From Paracoccaceae bacterium (lineage in GTDB: Bacteria > Pseudomonadota > Alphaproteobacteria > Rhodobacterales > Rhodobacteraceae): a DNA stretch of 5,424 bases. The translations under genes were made by a program, and so were the position numbers. This document shows positions 1 to 5,424 of this stretch, piece after piece. The notes beneath the pieces are model-generated. The model was not told where the DNA came from, ran no database searches, and saw only the letters and a program-made list of their open reading frames with translations. Position 1 is the first letter of the stretch. Each line of letters begins with the position of its first letter. Location: positions 1-5,424 of the forward strand of contig RFZH01000163.1 in the NCBI GenBank assembly GCA_009920815.1, read 5' to 3'.

Positions 1-600
1 ATCGGCAATGCCGGAAACGATAGCCTATTTGGAAATGCCGGGAATGATTTTCTAATTGATGGTTTGGGAAATAACGAACTGGATGGCGGCGCGGGTTATG
101 ATGTCATAACGGTTTTTTCAGGAATAAACACGCTGAGCGGTGGCGCTGAAAACGATTTTCTAACTGGCGGGATCCAAGCGGATTTGATCGATGCAGGCAC
201 TGGCAACGATGTCATCATTGGGGACGCGGGCCGCGGGATAATCGGGGCTTCGGATGTGCTTATTGGTGGCACCGGAAATGATACTGTAATGGGCGGTTTG
301 GGCGCAGATGATTTTATCTTTCACACAAATGATGGCAACGATGTCATCGCCGATTTCATCGCGCCACATGTGACCCGCGATGCGAATGGTTCACTTGCAG
401 TTGCATCAATGACCCGTGATTTCGAAACGAATATTGATGATATCCACTTGGTTGGGTTTCAAAACGTAAACGCGCAAAATGTCATGACTTATATCACCCA
501 GACAGCAGATGGCGCGTTGTTTGCCGCCGAAGGAACAAGCATCCTGTTTTATGGCTGTTCATTGTCCGATCTCTCTGTCGACGATTTTGTGTTTGTCTAA
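1..600 (+). CDS. RTX calcium-binding repeat protein, C-terminal part (5' end outside window)
   Basis: The frame is open from the first base, so this is the last 199 residues of a longer protein. Visible residues 2-73 fall into eight consecutive nine-residue units of the RTX type (GGxGxDxLx), for example GNAGNDSLF, GNAGNDFLI, GGAGYDVIT and AGTGNDVII. A 15-residue irregular stretch (74-88) follows, then two more units (GGTGNDTVM, GGLGADDFI). Units 38-46 and 56-64 are degenerate and lack some of the calcium-binding Asp/Gly positions. In this family the repeats fold into a calcium-bound beta-roll outside the cell. After the repeats come about 90 residues without repeats, ending in DLSVDDFVFV. This matches the uncleaved C-terminal signal of type I (ABC/MFP/TolC) exported RTX proteins, with acidic residues and a hydrophobic tail. 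No catalytic domain is in view, so protease, lipase, adhesin or haemolysin activity cannot be decided. No type I secretion genes lie in the window. Confidence 0.9.
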   Translation: MGNAGNDSLFGNAGNDFLIDGLGNNELDGGAGYDVITVFSGINTLSGGAENDFLTGGIQADLIDAGTGNDVIIGDAGRGIIGASDVLIGGTGNDTVMGGLGADDFIFHTNDGNDVIADFIAPHVTRDANGSLAVASMTRDFETNIDDIHLVGFQNVNAQNVMTYITQTADGALFAAEGTSILFYGCSLSDLSVDDFVFV

Positions 601-613
601 TCTGCGGAATTGA

Positions 614-636
614 ACAGGGTTGCGCCGATACCCTGT
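614..636. other. Inverted repeat after the RTX gene, possible weak terminator
   Basis: Arms ACAGGGT (614-620) and ACCCTGT (630-636) are perfectly complementary over 7 bp around a 9-base loop, starting 14 bases after the RTX stop codon. The position suits a terminator, but no run of T follows on the plus strand, so a classical rho-independent terminator is not supported. An operator for the next gene is equally possible. Confidence 0.35.
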
Positions 637-687
637 GTGACTGTACACCATAGATCAAACGCGACGATGCGTGTGTTGCAGTTACAC

Positions 688-692
688 AAGGA
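688..692 (+). promoter_or_regulatory. Ribosome binding site of the carbonic anhydrase gene
   Basis: AAGGA lies 9 bases before the ATG at 702 and supports that start. Its first base is also the last base of a small inverted repeat (TGTGT 672-676, ACACA 684-688). Confidence 0.6.
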
Positions 693-701
693 TATCTTCT
701 T

Positions 702-1229
702 ATGCCTATTTGCGCTCTTGGATCGATTACGCCATCTTTTCCATCTGACACCGTTTGGGTTGCGCCAACCGCGTATGTGATCGGCAACGTTACCCTTGGC
801 GCAGACGTCGGCGTATGGTTCGGGGCCACAATTCGCGGCGATAATGAACCTATTCATATCGGCGCACGTACAAATATCCAAGAATCTGCCACACTGCATT
901 CAGATGTTGGCTGCCCCCTAACAATTGGCGATGGTGTCACGATCGGACACGGTGCGATCGTACATGGTTGTACGATTGGCGATAACAGCCTGGTTGGAAT
1001 GGGGGCGACGATTTTGAACGGTGCAAAAATTGGCAACAATTCAATCGTTGGCGCAAATGCTTTAGTGACCGAAGGCAAGGAATTTCCCGACAATAGCCTG
1101 ATCGTCGGATCACCCGCACGCGCAGTCCGCACCTTAGACGATGCAGCAATTGCCCAACTCAGGGTATCAGCCGAGGTTTATGTGAAAAACAAAGACCGTT
1201 TTGCAAAAGACCTTAAGGTCATAGAATAA
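702..1229 (+). CDS. Gamma-class carbonic anhydrase family protein (left-handed beta-helix)
   Basis: This 175-residue protein is of normal length for the short bacterial gamma-carbonic anhydrase group (YrdA/CaiE/PaaY-like relatives of archaeal Cam). Hexapeptide repeats with Ile/Val at every sixth position run from about residue 26 to 122 (for example IGDGVTIGHGAIVHGCTIGD) and would form a trimeric left-handed beta-helix. The three expected zinc-ligand histidines are present at His66 (TLH), His83 (IGH) and His88 (VHG). Arg45-Gly-Asp47 and Gln60 match the conserved RGD and NIQ motifs near the active site and trimer interface. A helical tail follows (about 145-175). If active, it would interconvert CO2 and bicarbonate in the cytoplasm. 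Several relatives in this short group are reported as inactive or redox-dependent, so the substrate is not certain. The start at 702 is supported by AAGGA upstream. It reads alone, 101 bp after the RTX gene and converging on the lipoprotein pseudogene 23 bp away. Confidence 0.9.
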   Translation: MPICALGSITPSFPSDTVWVAPTAYVIGNVTLGADVGVWFGATIRGDNEPIHIGARTNIQESATLHSDVGCPLTIGDGVTIGHGAIVHGCTIGDNSLVGMGATILNGAKIGNNSIVGANALVTEGKEFPDNSLIVGSPARAVRTLDDAAIAQLRVSAEVYVKNKDRFAKDLKVIE

Positions 1230-1252
1230 AGCCTTCCTGTTAACTTGATTGA

Positions 1253-2252
1253 TTAATCTGCAATGTACCATGCAGAAACCAATCCGTTATCGCCCTTCAT
1301 TAGGACGACACCCCCCACTTCATCAGGTGTTGCGCTATTGGTATTATAGCCAAAAAAACGCGCCACCCGACAGCGTTTACGTATTTGCACCTGTTAGATT
1401 CACCGTCGATCCATTGTTAAGGGTGCTAAAGGTACCGCCCAAGAACCCATTACCTGCGATGGTTAAATTGTTTCCAACAATGCTATTGATGGGGGCTGTC
1501 GTAACTGTCTGAGGATACAAATCCGTCGCCGTAAAACCCGTCATCGTCACATCCAGCTTAGATGTTGAAAAATTCACTGATAGTTGACTGGTGCCATTCC
1601 GCAACTCATAGCCTTGGGATCCGGTGATAACGGTGGCCTTAGCCTCGCCGACAAAGGTTGCCGTCGATGATGTTGGCATGGATGCCGCTTCGGTCCGGAT
1701 GCCCAAAAGACCTGTTCCATTGTATCCATCACCGCCAGAGGTATAGGACTGGTCGATTAAAATGACATAATCATAAGTGCCGTTGGTCGCCAATTTTCTA
1801 ATGGACGCCGTCCCATCCACAATAACGCCAGAGCCGTCAAAACCATCTGCATCGACCAACAAAACGGTTCCGTCAGTAACCTGTGTTTCGCCAGTTGAAT
1901 GAACAATCAGGCCCAACAAAACAGGCAAATCAAACGATCCGTCAGAATTGTTTTGGCGCAGTTTTACGCCTTTCAAATAACTGGTACTACCTGGATAATT
2001 GGCAACGGTCTGATAAAATGGGGTTGCATTTTGATTTCCTCGATCCGACAAAATAGTTTGCGTTTGTGGATCATCAAAAATCCCGGTGACACCGGTTGGT
2101 ATAGAACTTGTCATCTCTATAGGGCCCGTTACGACAGGCTCGCCGCCACCGCCACCACCACAACCGGCAATCATGGTCAAAACACCAAGCGTCAAAAAAT
2201 GTATGGTAAAATGTCTCGTTTTCAAACTTTCGATATAATAAATTCGATACAT
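1253..2252 (-). pseudogene. TbpB-like surface lipoprotein gene, broken near its 3' end
   Basis: The intact frame runs from 2252 to a TAA at 1379-1377 (291 residues). It opens with a lipoprotein signal: basic n-region KTRH, hydrophobic stretch, lipobox IAGC with Cys31 as the lipidated residue, then a six-Gly linker. The body is Gly/Thr/Ser-rich and predicted mostly beta. Stretches such as LSVNFSTSKLDVTMTG and IAGNGFLGGTF resemble the C-terminal beta-barrel of transferrin-binding-protein-like lipoproteins (TbpB_B_D type). Beyond the TAA the same frame reads TLSGGAFF. After one surplus T in a seven-T run (plus strand A7, 1352-1358), the next frame reads GYNTNSATPDEVGGVV and on to a TAA at 1255-1253. 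FFG...EVGGVV is the usual closing strand of this family, so 41 residues are cut off by a stop plus a +1 shift. Restored length would be 332 residues. No clear Shine-Dalgarno precedes ATG 2252, and TTG 2225 would give a tidier signal peptide. The ligand is unknown, and no Slam-type partner gene is present. Confidence 0.75.
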
Positions 2253-2261
2253 AAGTGTATC
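2246..2261. repeat. Dyad centred on the lipoprotein start codon
   Basis: GATACA-TAAG-TGTATC is a perfect 6-4-6 inverted repeat that contains the start codon (minus strand ATG, 2252-2250). It sits inside a wider, nearly concentric pair, TTTCGAT (2228-2234) and ATCGAAA (2270-2276). In the transcript these could pair and cover the start. As DNA they could be an operator. No known regulator motif is recognised. Confidence 0.4.
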
Positions 2262-2274
2262 AATTTACGATCGA

Positions 2275-2290
2275 AAGGGTGATGACCCTT
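2275..2290. repeat. 6-4-6 inverted repeat upstream of the lipoprotein gene
   Basis: AAGGGT-GATG-ACCCTT is a perfect inverted repeat with the same 6-4-6 geometry as the dyad on the start codon but a different sequence. It lies 23-38 bases upstream of ATG 2252, in the expected promoter/leader region. It could be an operator or a small leader hairpin. Neither minus-strand flank carries the T-run expected of a terminator. Confidence 0.35.
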
Positions 2291-2301
2291 AATGGATATG
2301 C

Positions 2302-2324
2302 GCAGGTATTAAACGGATACCCGC
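2302..2324 (-). terminator. Possible terminator hairpin downstream of the GST gene
   Basis: On the minus strand GCGGGTAT and ATACCTGC can pair over 8 bp (one G-U wobble) around a 7-base loop. The hairpin begins about 50 bases after the GST stop and precedes the co-oriented lipoprotein gene. No U-tract follows, so termination is only a positional suggestion. The 124-bp gap from 2253 to 2376 holds this hairpin and the two dyads and no gene. Confidence 0.3.
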
Positions 2325-2376
2325 ACCATCATTTTGCGTCCAATCCAACAGAAACCAACACCAACGAATAAATAGA

Positions 2377-2961
2377 TCAGCGTGTTTTTGCCCGCTGAAA
2401 ACCACTGCCCGAACGCACATGTTTTGCATAGGCCTTAAACGTATCATTTTCCATTGGAAATCCTGCCGCGATCGCCCAGCCGCCGCAATGTGTCAAAATC
2501 AAATCTGGCACCGTCAATCGGTCGCCCATCAAATACGGACCGCTAAATTCTGACATCAGTCGATCAATGTTACGCGCAAATTCCCATTTCAGGCTGGGCT
2601 TGACCTCAGCAACACGGTGTTCAGGCGGCAGTACAAAGCTATGGCGGGCCGCCGCCCACAAGATTGCATCTATTTCATCGTTGATACGGTGCAAAAACCC
2701 ATCTTGGCGTGCACGCTCCAAGGTTCCCGCAGGATATGTCAGCGCGTTATGTTTGTCCGCCAAGTACATCATAATCGCCGCACTATCAGTGATCACAGCA
2801 TCATCTATCTTTAACGCGGGTACTTTGCCGGTTGGATTATAGGCTTTGGCCTCGTCTGATCCCGCTTTGACGGGTACCAATTCATACGGCTGGCCAATTT
2901 CCTCCATCATCCAAATCACTCGAAATGTGCGGCTTGTCGGTGTCCCAATAATTGTGTACAT
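2377..2961 (-). CDS. Glutathione S-transferase family protein
   Basis: This is a 194-residue cytosolic GST, close to the usual 200-220. The N-terminal thioredoxin-like domain (about 1-75) has TPTSRTFRVIW, whose Ser10 is a candidate glutathione-activating residue. It also has the cis-proline motif KVPAL (Pro48) and TDS (Asp59-Ser60) at the site that holds the gamma-glutamyl group. The remainder is the all-helical C-terminal domain, including GDRLTVPDL, the usual N-capping region of its core helix. The family conjugates glutathione to electrophiles or acts in redox and isomerase reactions; the substrate cannot be told. I chose ATG 2961 because AAAGGA lies 6 bases before it and the protein then begins MYTIIG, as relatives do. 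The in-frame ATG at 2979 would add MKKGRK and has no upstream ribosome site. The gene is divergent from mutL, with a 144-bp gap. No operon partner is evident. Confidence 0.88.
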   Translation of the reverse strand: MYTIIGTPTSRTFRVIWMMEEIGQPYELVPVKAGSDEAKAYNPTGKVPALKIDDAVITDSAAIMMYLADKHNALTYPAGTLERARQDGFLHRINDEIDAILWAAARHSFVLPPEHRVAEVKPSLKWEFARNIDRLMSEFSGPYLMGDRLTVPDLILTHCGGWAIAAGFPMENDTFKAYAKHVRSGSGFQRAKTR

Positions 2962-2984
2962 CTTGCGTCCTTTTTTCATGATGA

Positions 2985-3094
2985 TAGCATGCGCAGTTCT
3001 AAAGAACAGAGAGGTCTTTGACGCAAGGCGTCGTCAAGAGATTAATAAAAATTTTATGCGGCAAAGAATAGAAGAATCGCAAGAAAGCATGCTA
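2985..3094. repeat. Inverted 8-mers TAGCATGC / GCATGCTA bracketing the divergent GST-mutL gap
   Basis: TAGCATGC at 2985-2992 and its exact reverse complement GCATGCTA at 3087-3094 lie 94 bp apart. One sits 23 bases upstream of the GST start and the other 11 bases upstream of the mutL start. Each contains the palindrome GCATGC. This could be a pair of sites for a shared regulator, or chance. Confidence 0.3.
3018..3046 (+). promoter_or_regulatory. Predicted mutL promoter with overlapping dyad
   Basis: TTGACG (3018-3023) matches the sigma-70 -35 box at five of six positions. After a 17-base spacer, ATTAAT (3041-3046) matches the -10 box at four of six, which would leave a leader of roughly 50 bases before mutL. 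The -35 box is one arm of an inverted repeat, TTGACG-N8-CGTCAA (3018-3037), and overlaps a second one, GACGC-AAG-GCGTC (3020-3032). The other arm puts a second TTGACG on the minus strand, but no good -10 box follows it toward the GST gene. This is prediction only. Confidence 0.4.
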
Positions 3095-3105
3095 GACATA
3101 GTATT

Positions 3106-4959
3106 ATGAGCCAATCAAACCCCAAAATAGGCGATACACGCCCTGTCATTCGACAACTGGATGACGCCGCTATTAATCGTATTGCAGCGGGCGAAGTTGT
3201 TGAGCGTCCTGCATCTGCAGTAAAAGAACTGGTTGAAAACGCAATAGATGCTGGTGCGCGTCGCATTTCGGTTGATATTGCGGATGGTGGCAAAACATTG
3301 ATCCGCGTCACTGATGATGGATGTGGCATGTCCGCAGATGACTTGCCATTAGCTTTATCTCGGCATGCGACTTCGAAAATTGATGGCACAGACCTTTTGA
3401 ACATAAACAGCTTTGGATTTCGCGGCGAAGCCCTGCCATCGCTTGGCGCGGTGGGGCGTTTGACGATCACATCTCGCGCTGCCGGATTTGATGGTGCCCA
3501 AATCTCGGTTTCGGGCGGGGCGATGTCGGATGTAAAGCCTGCCGCTCTAAATGCCGGAACTGTCGTCGAATTGCGCGACTTGTTTTTTGCGACACCTGCA
3601 CGGCTTAAATTCATGCGCACTGATCGCGCCGAGACCCAGGCAGTCAGTGATGTGATCAAACGTCTTGCAATGGCAGAACCCTCAATCGGGTTTGCCCTGC
3701 GCGACGTATCACAGGGTGACACGCGTCTTATGTTCCGCGTCGACCCGGAAAGCGGTGATTTATTTAATGCCATGCATGGACGTCTTGCGCGGATTTTAGG
3801 CCAAGATTTTGCAGAGAATGCGCTGGCGATTGATACTGAACGTGAAGGGTTACGCTTGACCGGATACGCGGCACTGCCGACGTATTCACGCGGCGCGGCA
3901 GTGATGCAGTTTTTCTTTGTCAACGGGCGTCCGGTCAAAGATAAGCTTTTGCTTGGCGCGCTGCGGGGGGCCTATGCCGATTTTCTGTCGCGCGACCGTC
4001 ATCCGGCCGTTGCTTTATTTATTGATTGTGACCCGCATTTGGTCGACGTCAACGTGCATCCTGCCAAATCCGAAGTCCGCTTTCGCGATCCTGGTCTGGC
4101 ACGGGGGTTGGTTGTATCGGCATTGCGTCATGCCTTGGCCGAAGCGGGTCATCGGTCGTCATCAACGGTTGCTGGTGCAACACTGGGGGCGATGCGGCCA
4201 GAAACCATCCAACCGCGCCCTGCGTTCCAATATCAAATGGATCGGCCCAGCGCCACGGCCCGCGCGATTAATTACCAATCCCAAGCCCCCGAACCGCGTG
4301 ATTTCGGCTTTGCCGAGGTCGCCAATGTGTCAGCACGCATGGACCCCGTTATAGACGACGCGCCGGCGGTAGAGACCGATTATCCCCTTGGCGCGGCGCG
4401 GGCGCAGCTGCATGAAAATTATATCATCGCCCAGACTGAAACAGGTATGGTGATCGTTGATCAACACGCCGCGCATGAACGATTGGTGTATGAAAAGCTA
4501 AAAAAGCAAATGCGGGAAAATGGTGTTGCGGCACAGGCTCTGTTGATACCGGACATCATCGAATTATCAGCAAGTGATTGTGCAGGCTTACTCAGCGTCG
4601 CGGATGATCTTGCAAAGATGGGCCTGACCATAGAACCCTTTGGCGGCACCGCCATCGCCGTACGTGAGACACCGGCAATTTTGGGCGAGGTGAATGCAAA
4701 AAATATGCTCATGGATGTGCTAGATGAACTGTCTGATTGGGGCAGCAGCCAATTGGTCCAAGAAAAGATCGAAGCCATCCTATCGCGCGTCGCCTGTCAC
4801 GGATCCATTCGGTCGGGCCGTCGCATGCGGGCCGAAGAAATGAATGCGCTTTTGCGCGAAATGGAAGCAACACCCCACTCAGGCCAATGTAACCACGGAC
4901 GACCCACTTATATTGAACTTAAGCTGTCTGATATCGAACGGCTGTTTGGACGCACATGA
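3106..4959 (+). CDS. mutL: DNA mismatch repair protein MutL (endonuclease-type)
   Basis: This is a complete 617-residue MutL, typical of alphaproteobacteria. The N-terminal GHKL ATPase shows AAGEVVERPASAVKELVENA (Glu41 as the ATP-hydrolysing glutamate, Asn45 for Mg), DDGCGM (Asp70), GFRGEAL (104-110), and HPAKSEVRF with Lys321 contacting the gamma-phosphate. A Pro/Ala-rich linker (about 345-430) leads to the C-terminal dimerisation domain. That domain carries the metal-binding endonuclease motif DQHAAHERLVYE (Asp452, His454, Glu458, Glu463), plus ACHGS (563-567) and CNHGRP (595-600). MutL couples MutS mismatch recognition to strand incision. The intact nuclease motif fits organisms that lack MutH and nick with MutL itself. 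The ATG at 3106 matches the family's short N-terminal extension before the RPVIRQLD segment, although no good Shine-Dalgarno is visible (AAGAAAG at 3081 is too far). The stop overlaps the rmuC start. No disruption is seen. Confidence 0.97.
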   Translation: MSQSNPKIGDTRPVIRQLDDAAINRIAAGEVVERPASAVKELVENAIDAGARRISVDIADGGKTLIRVTDDGCGMSADDLPLALSRHATSKIDGTDLLNINSFGFRGEALPSLGAVGRLTITSRAAGFDGAQISVSGGAMSDVKPAALNAGTVVELRDLFFATPARLKFMRTDRAETQAVSDVIKRLAMAEPSIGFALRDVSQGDTRLMFRVDPESGDLFNAMHGRLARILGQDFAENALAIDTEREGLRLTGYAALPTYSRGAAVMQFFFVNGRPVKDKLLLGALRGAYADFLSRDRHPAVALFIDCDPHLVDVNVHPAKSEVRFRDPGLARGLVVSALRHALAEAGHRSSSTVAGATLGAMRPETIQPRPAFQYQMDRPSATARAINYQSQAPEPRDFGFAEVANVSARMDPVIDDAPAVETDYPLGAARAQLHENYIIAQTETGMVIVDQHAAHERLVYEKLKKQMRENGVAAQALLIPDIIELSASDCAGLLSVADDLAKMGLTIEPFGGTAIAVRETPAILGEVNAKNMLMDVLDELSDWGSSQLVQEKIEAILSRVACHGSIRSGRRMRAEEMNALLREMEATPHSGQCNHGRPTYIELKLSDIERLFGRT

Positions 4960-5424
4960 CACAGATTGATTTGAATGACCCAATTACTTTGGCGATCTTG
5001 GGTGGCGCGGTTTTTATTGCGTTACTTTTGATAATAACTGTGCGCGCCGCGCTAAAATCGGCGCGGCTTGCAGAACCGCTTGCTTATCAAATCGGTGCGT
5101 TGGGCCAACGGGTTCAAGCATTGGGCGATGGTCAGGAACGGTTGGCCGGCGGGCTGCATCATGTCTCCGAAGCACAGGCAAAATCGCAAACGTCCATGTT
5201 GCAGCTGATGGAACAACGCCTTGCCCACGTGCAAAATCAGATGAATGAAAACCTGCACGGATCCGCACGACGCACAGCGCAGTCCTTGGGTGAATTGCAA
5301 CAACGTTTGCATTCCATCGACAAAGCACAGGAAAACATCACCAAACTGTCGTCTGACGTTTTGTCCTTGCAAGACATTCTGTCGAACAAACAAACCCGCG
5401 GCGCATTCGGCGAAATTCAGTTGA
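4956..5424 (+). CDS. rmuC: DNA recombination protein RmuC, N-terminal part (3' end outside window)
   Basis: ATG at 4956 opens a frame that runs to the window end without a stop (156 residues). It overlaps the mutL TGA as ATGA, and GGA lies 5 bases before it inside the mutL coding end, so translation is probably coupled. The N-terminus is a short polar segment followed by one hydrophobic membrane anchor (about residues 10-29, rich in Leu/Ile/Ala). A long Gln/Glu/Leu-rich stretch (about 35-140) is predicted coiled coil. The visible part ends in LQDILSNKQTRGAFGEIQL, the family's recognisable entry to the conserved PD-(D/E)XK-nuclease-like core, which is outside the window. RmuC is a membrane-anchored protein known in E. 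coli to limit recombination at inverted repeats. The biochemical activity is inferred from the fold. Co-transcription with mutL suggests a shared genome-stability unit. Confidence 0.92.
   Translation, partial: MTQIDLNDPITLAILGGAVFIALLLIITVRAALKSARLAEPLAYQIGALGQRVQALGDGQERLAGGLHHVSEAQAKSQTSMLQLMEQRLAHVQNQMNENLHGSARRTAQSLGELQQRLHSIDKAQENITKLSSDVLSLQDILSNKQTRGAFGEIQL

Noticed and set aside
1..321. Repetitive DNA at the left edge as a possible tandem repeat or CRISPR
   Set aside because: The periodicity is 27 bases (nine codons) with diverged units in one coding frame, which is the RTX protein repeat and not an array of repeats and spacers.
1249..1512. A plus-strand open frame of 87 codons across the convergent region
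   Set aside because: It lies antisense to the lipoprotein 3' end. The minus-strand reading gives a coherent family C-terminus, while this one gives no recognisable protein.
2962..2979. A longer GST start at 2979 adding MKKGRK
   Set aside because: There is no ribosome site before it, and its codons contain the AAAGGA that serves the ATG at 2961. Relatives begin near MYTIIG.
2996..3007. GTTCT-AA-AGAAC as a LexA/SOS box upstream of mutL
   Set aside because: The alphaproteobacterial LexA site is a direct repeat GTTC-N7-GTTC, and the Bacillus-type site is GAAC-N4-GTTC. This is GTTC-N4-GAAC, the wrong arrangement.
3074..3078. GAATC (a GANTC, CcrM methylation site) 27 bases upstream of mutL
   Set aside because: GANTC is frequent enough to occur by chance in a gap of this size, so no cell-cycle control can be claimed from a single site.
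3054..3938. A long open frame on the minus strand (294 codons) opposite mutL
   Set aside because: It is antisense to the highly conserved MutL ATPase domain, its translation is Ser/Arg/Ala-rich with no recognisable domain, and it has no ribosome site of note.
5014..5393. Two overlapping minus-strand open frames near the window end
   Set aside because: They are antisense to the RmuC coiled-coil coding sequence and show no family signature.

Overview
The window looks like a chromosomal segment from an alphaproteobacterium, most likely a marine member of the Rhodobacteraceae (Roseobacter group). This rests on protein style only: a MutL whose N-terminus, metal-binding motif and C-terminus resemble those of that family, a mutL-rmuC pair, an RTX protein ending in a DDF-type C-terminus, and a TbpB-like surface lipoprotein. 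Base composition is moderate rather than strongly GC-rich. No species can be named from the sequence.

Layout, left to right. (1) At 1-600 (+) lies the 3' end of an RTX (nonapeptide calcium-binding repeat) protein, probably exported by a type I system; its start is outside the window. (2) At 702-1229 (+) is a complete gamma-class carbonic anhydrase family protein with all three zinc-ligand histidines. (3) At 1253-2252 (-), convergent with it, is a lipoprotein gene of the transferrin-binding-protein-like (TbpB beta-barrel) type. Its main frame stops early at 1377. The missing C-terminal motif (FFGYN...EVGG) is still readable in another frame down to 1253, so the gene appears broken by a stop codon plus one extra base in a homopolymer. 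(4) At 2377-2961 (-) is a glutathione S-transferase family protein. (5) At 3106-4959 (+), divergent from it, is mutL, with an endonuclease-type C-terminal domain. (6) From 4956 to the window end (+) is the 5' part of rmuC, overlapping the mutL stop by ATGA. It has no stop codon inside the window.

Functionally, the right half (mutL-rmuC) is a DNA-maintenance operon that is probably translationally coupled. The left half is more accessory: a secreted RTX protein and a decaying surface lipoprotein flanking a metabolic gene. The 144-bp divergent gap between the GST gene and mutL holds several inverted repeats and a plausible mutL promoter. The 124-bp gap upstream of the lipoprotein gene also carries clustered dyads, one of them centred on the start codon. 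I see no RNA gene, CRISPR array, insertion sequence or prophage, and no convincing new multi-gene system. The most unusual signal is the doubly disrupted lipoprotein C-terminus.
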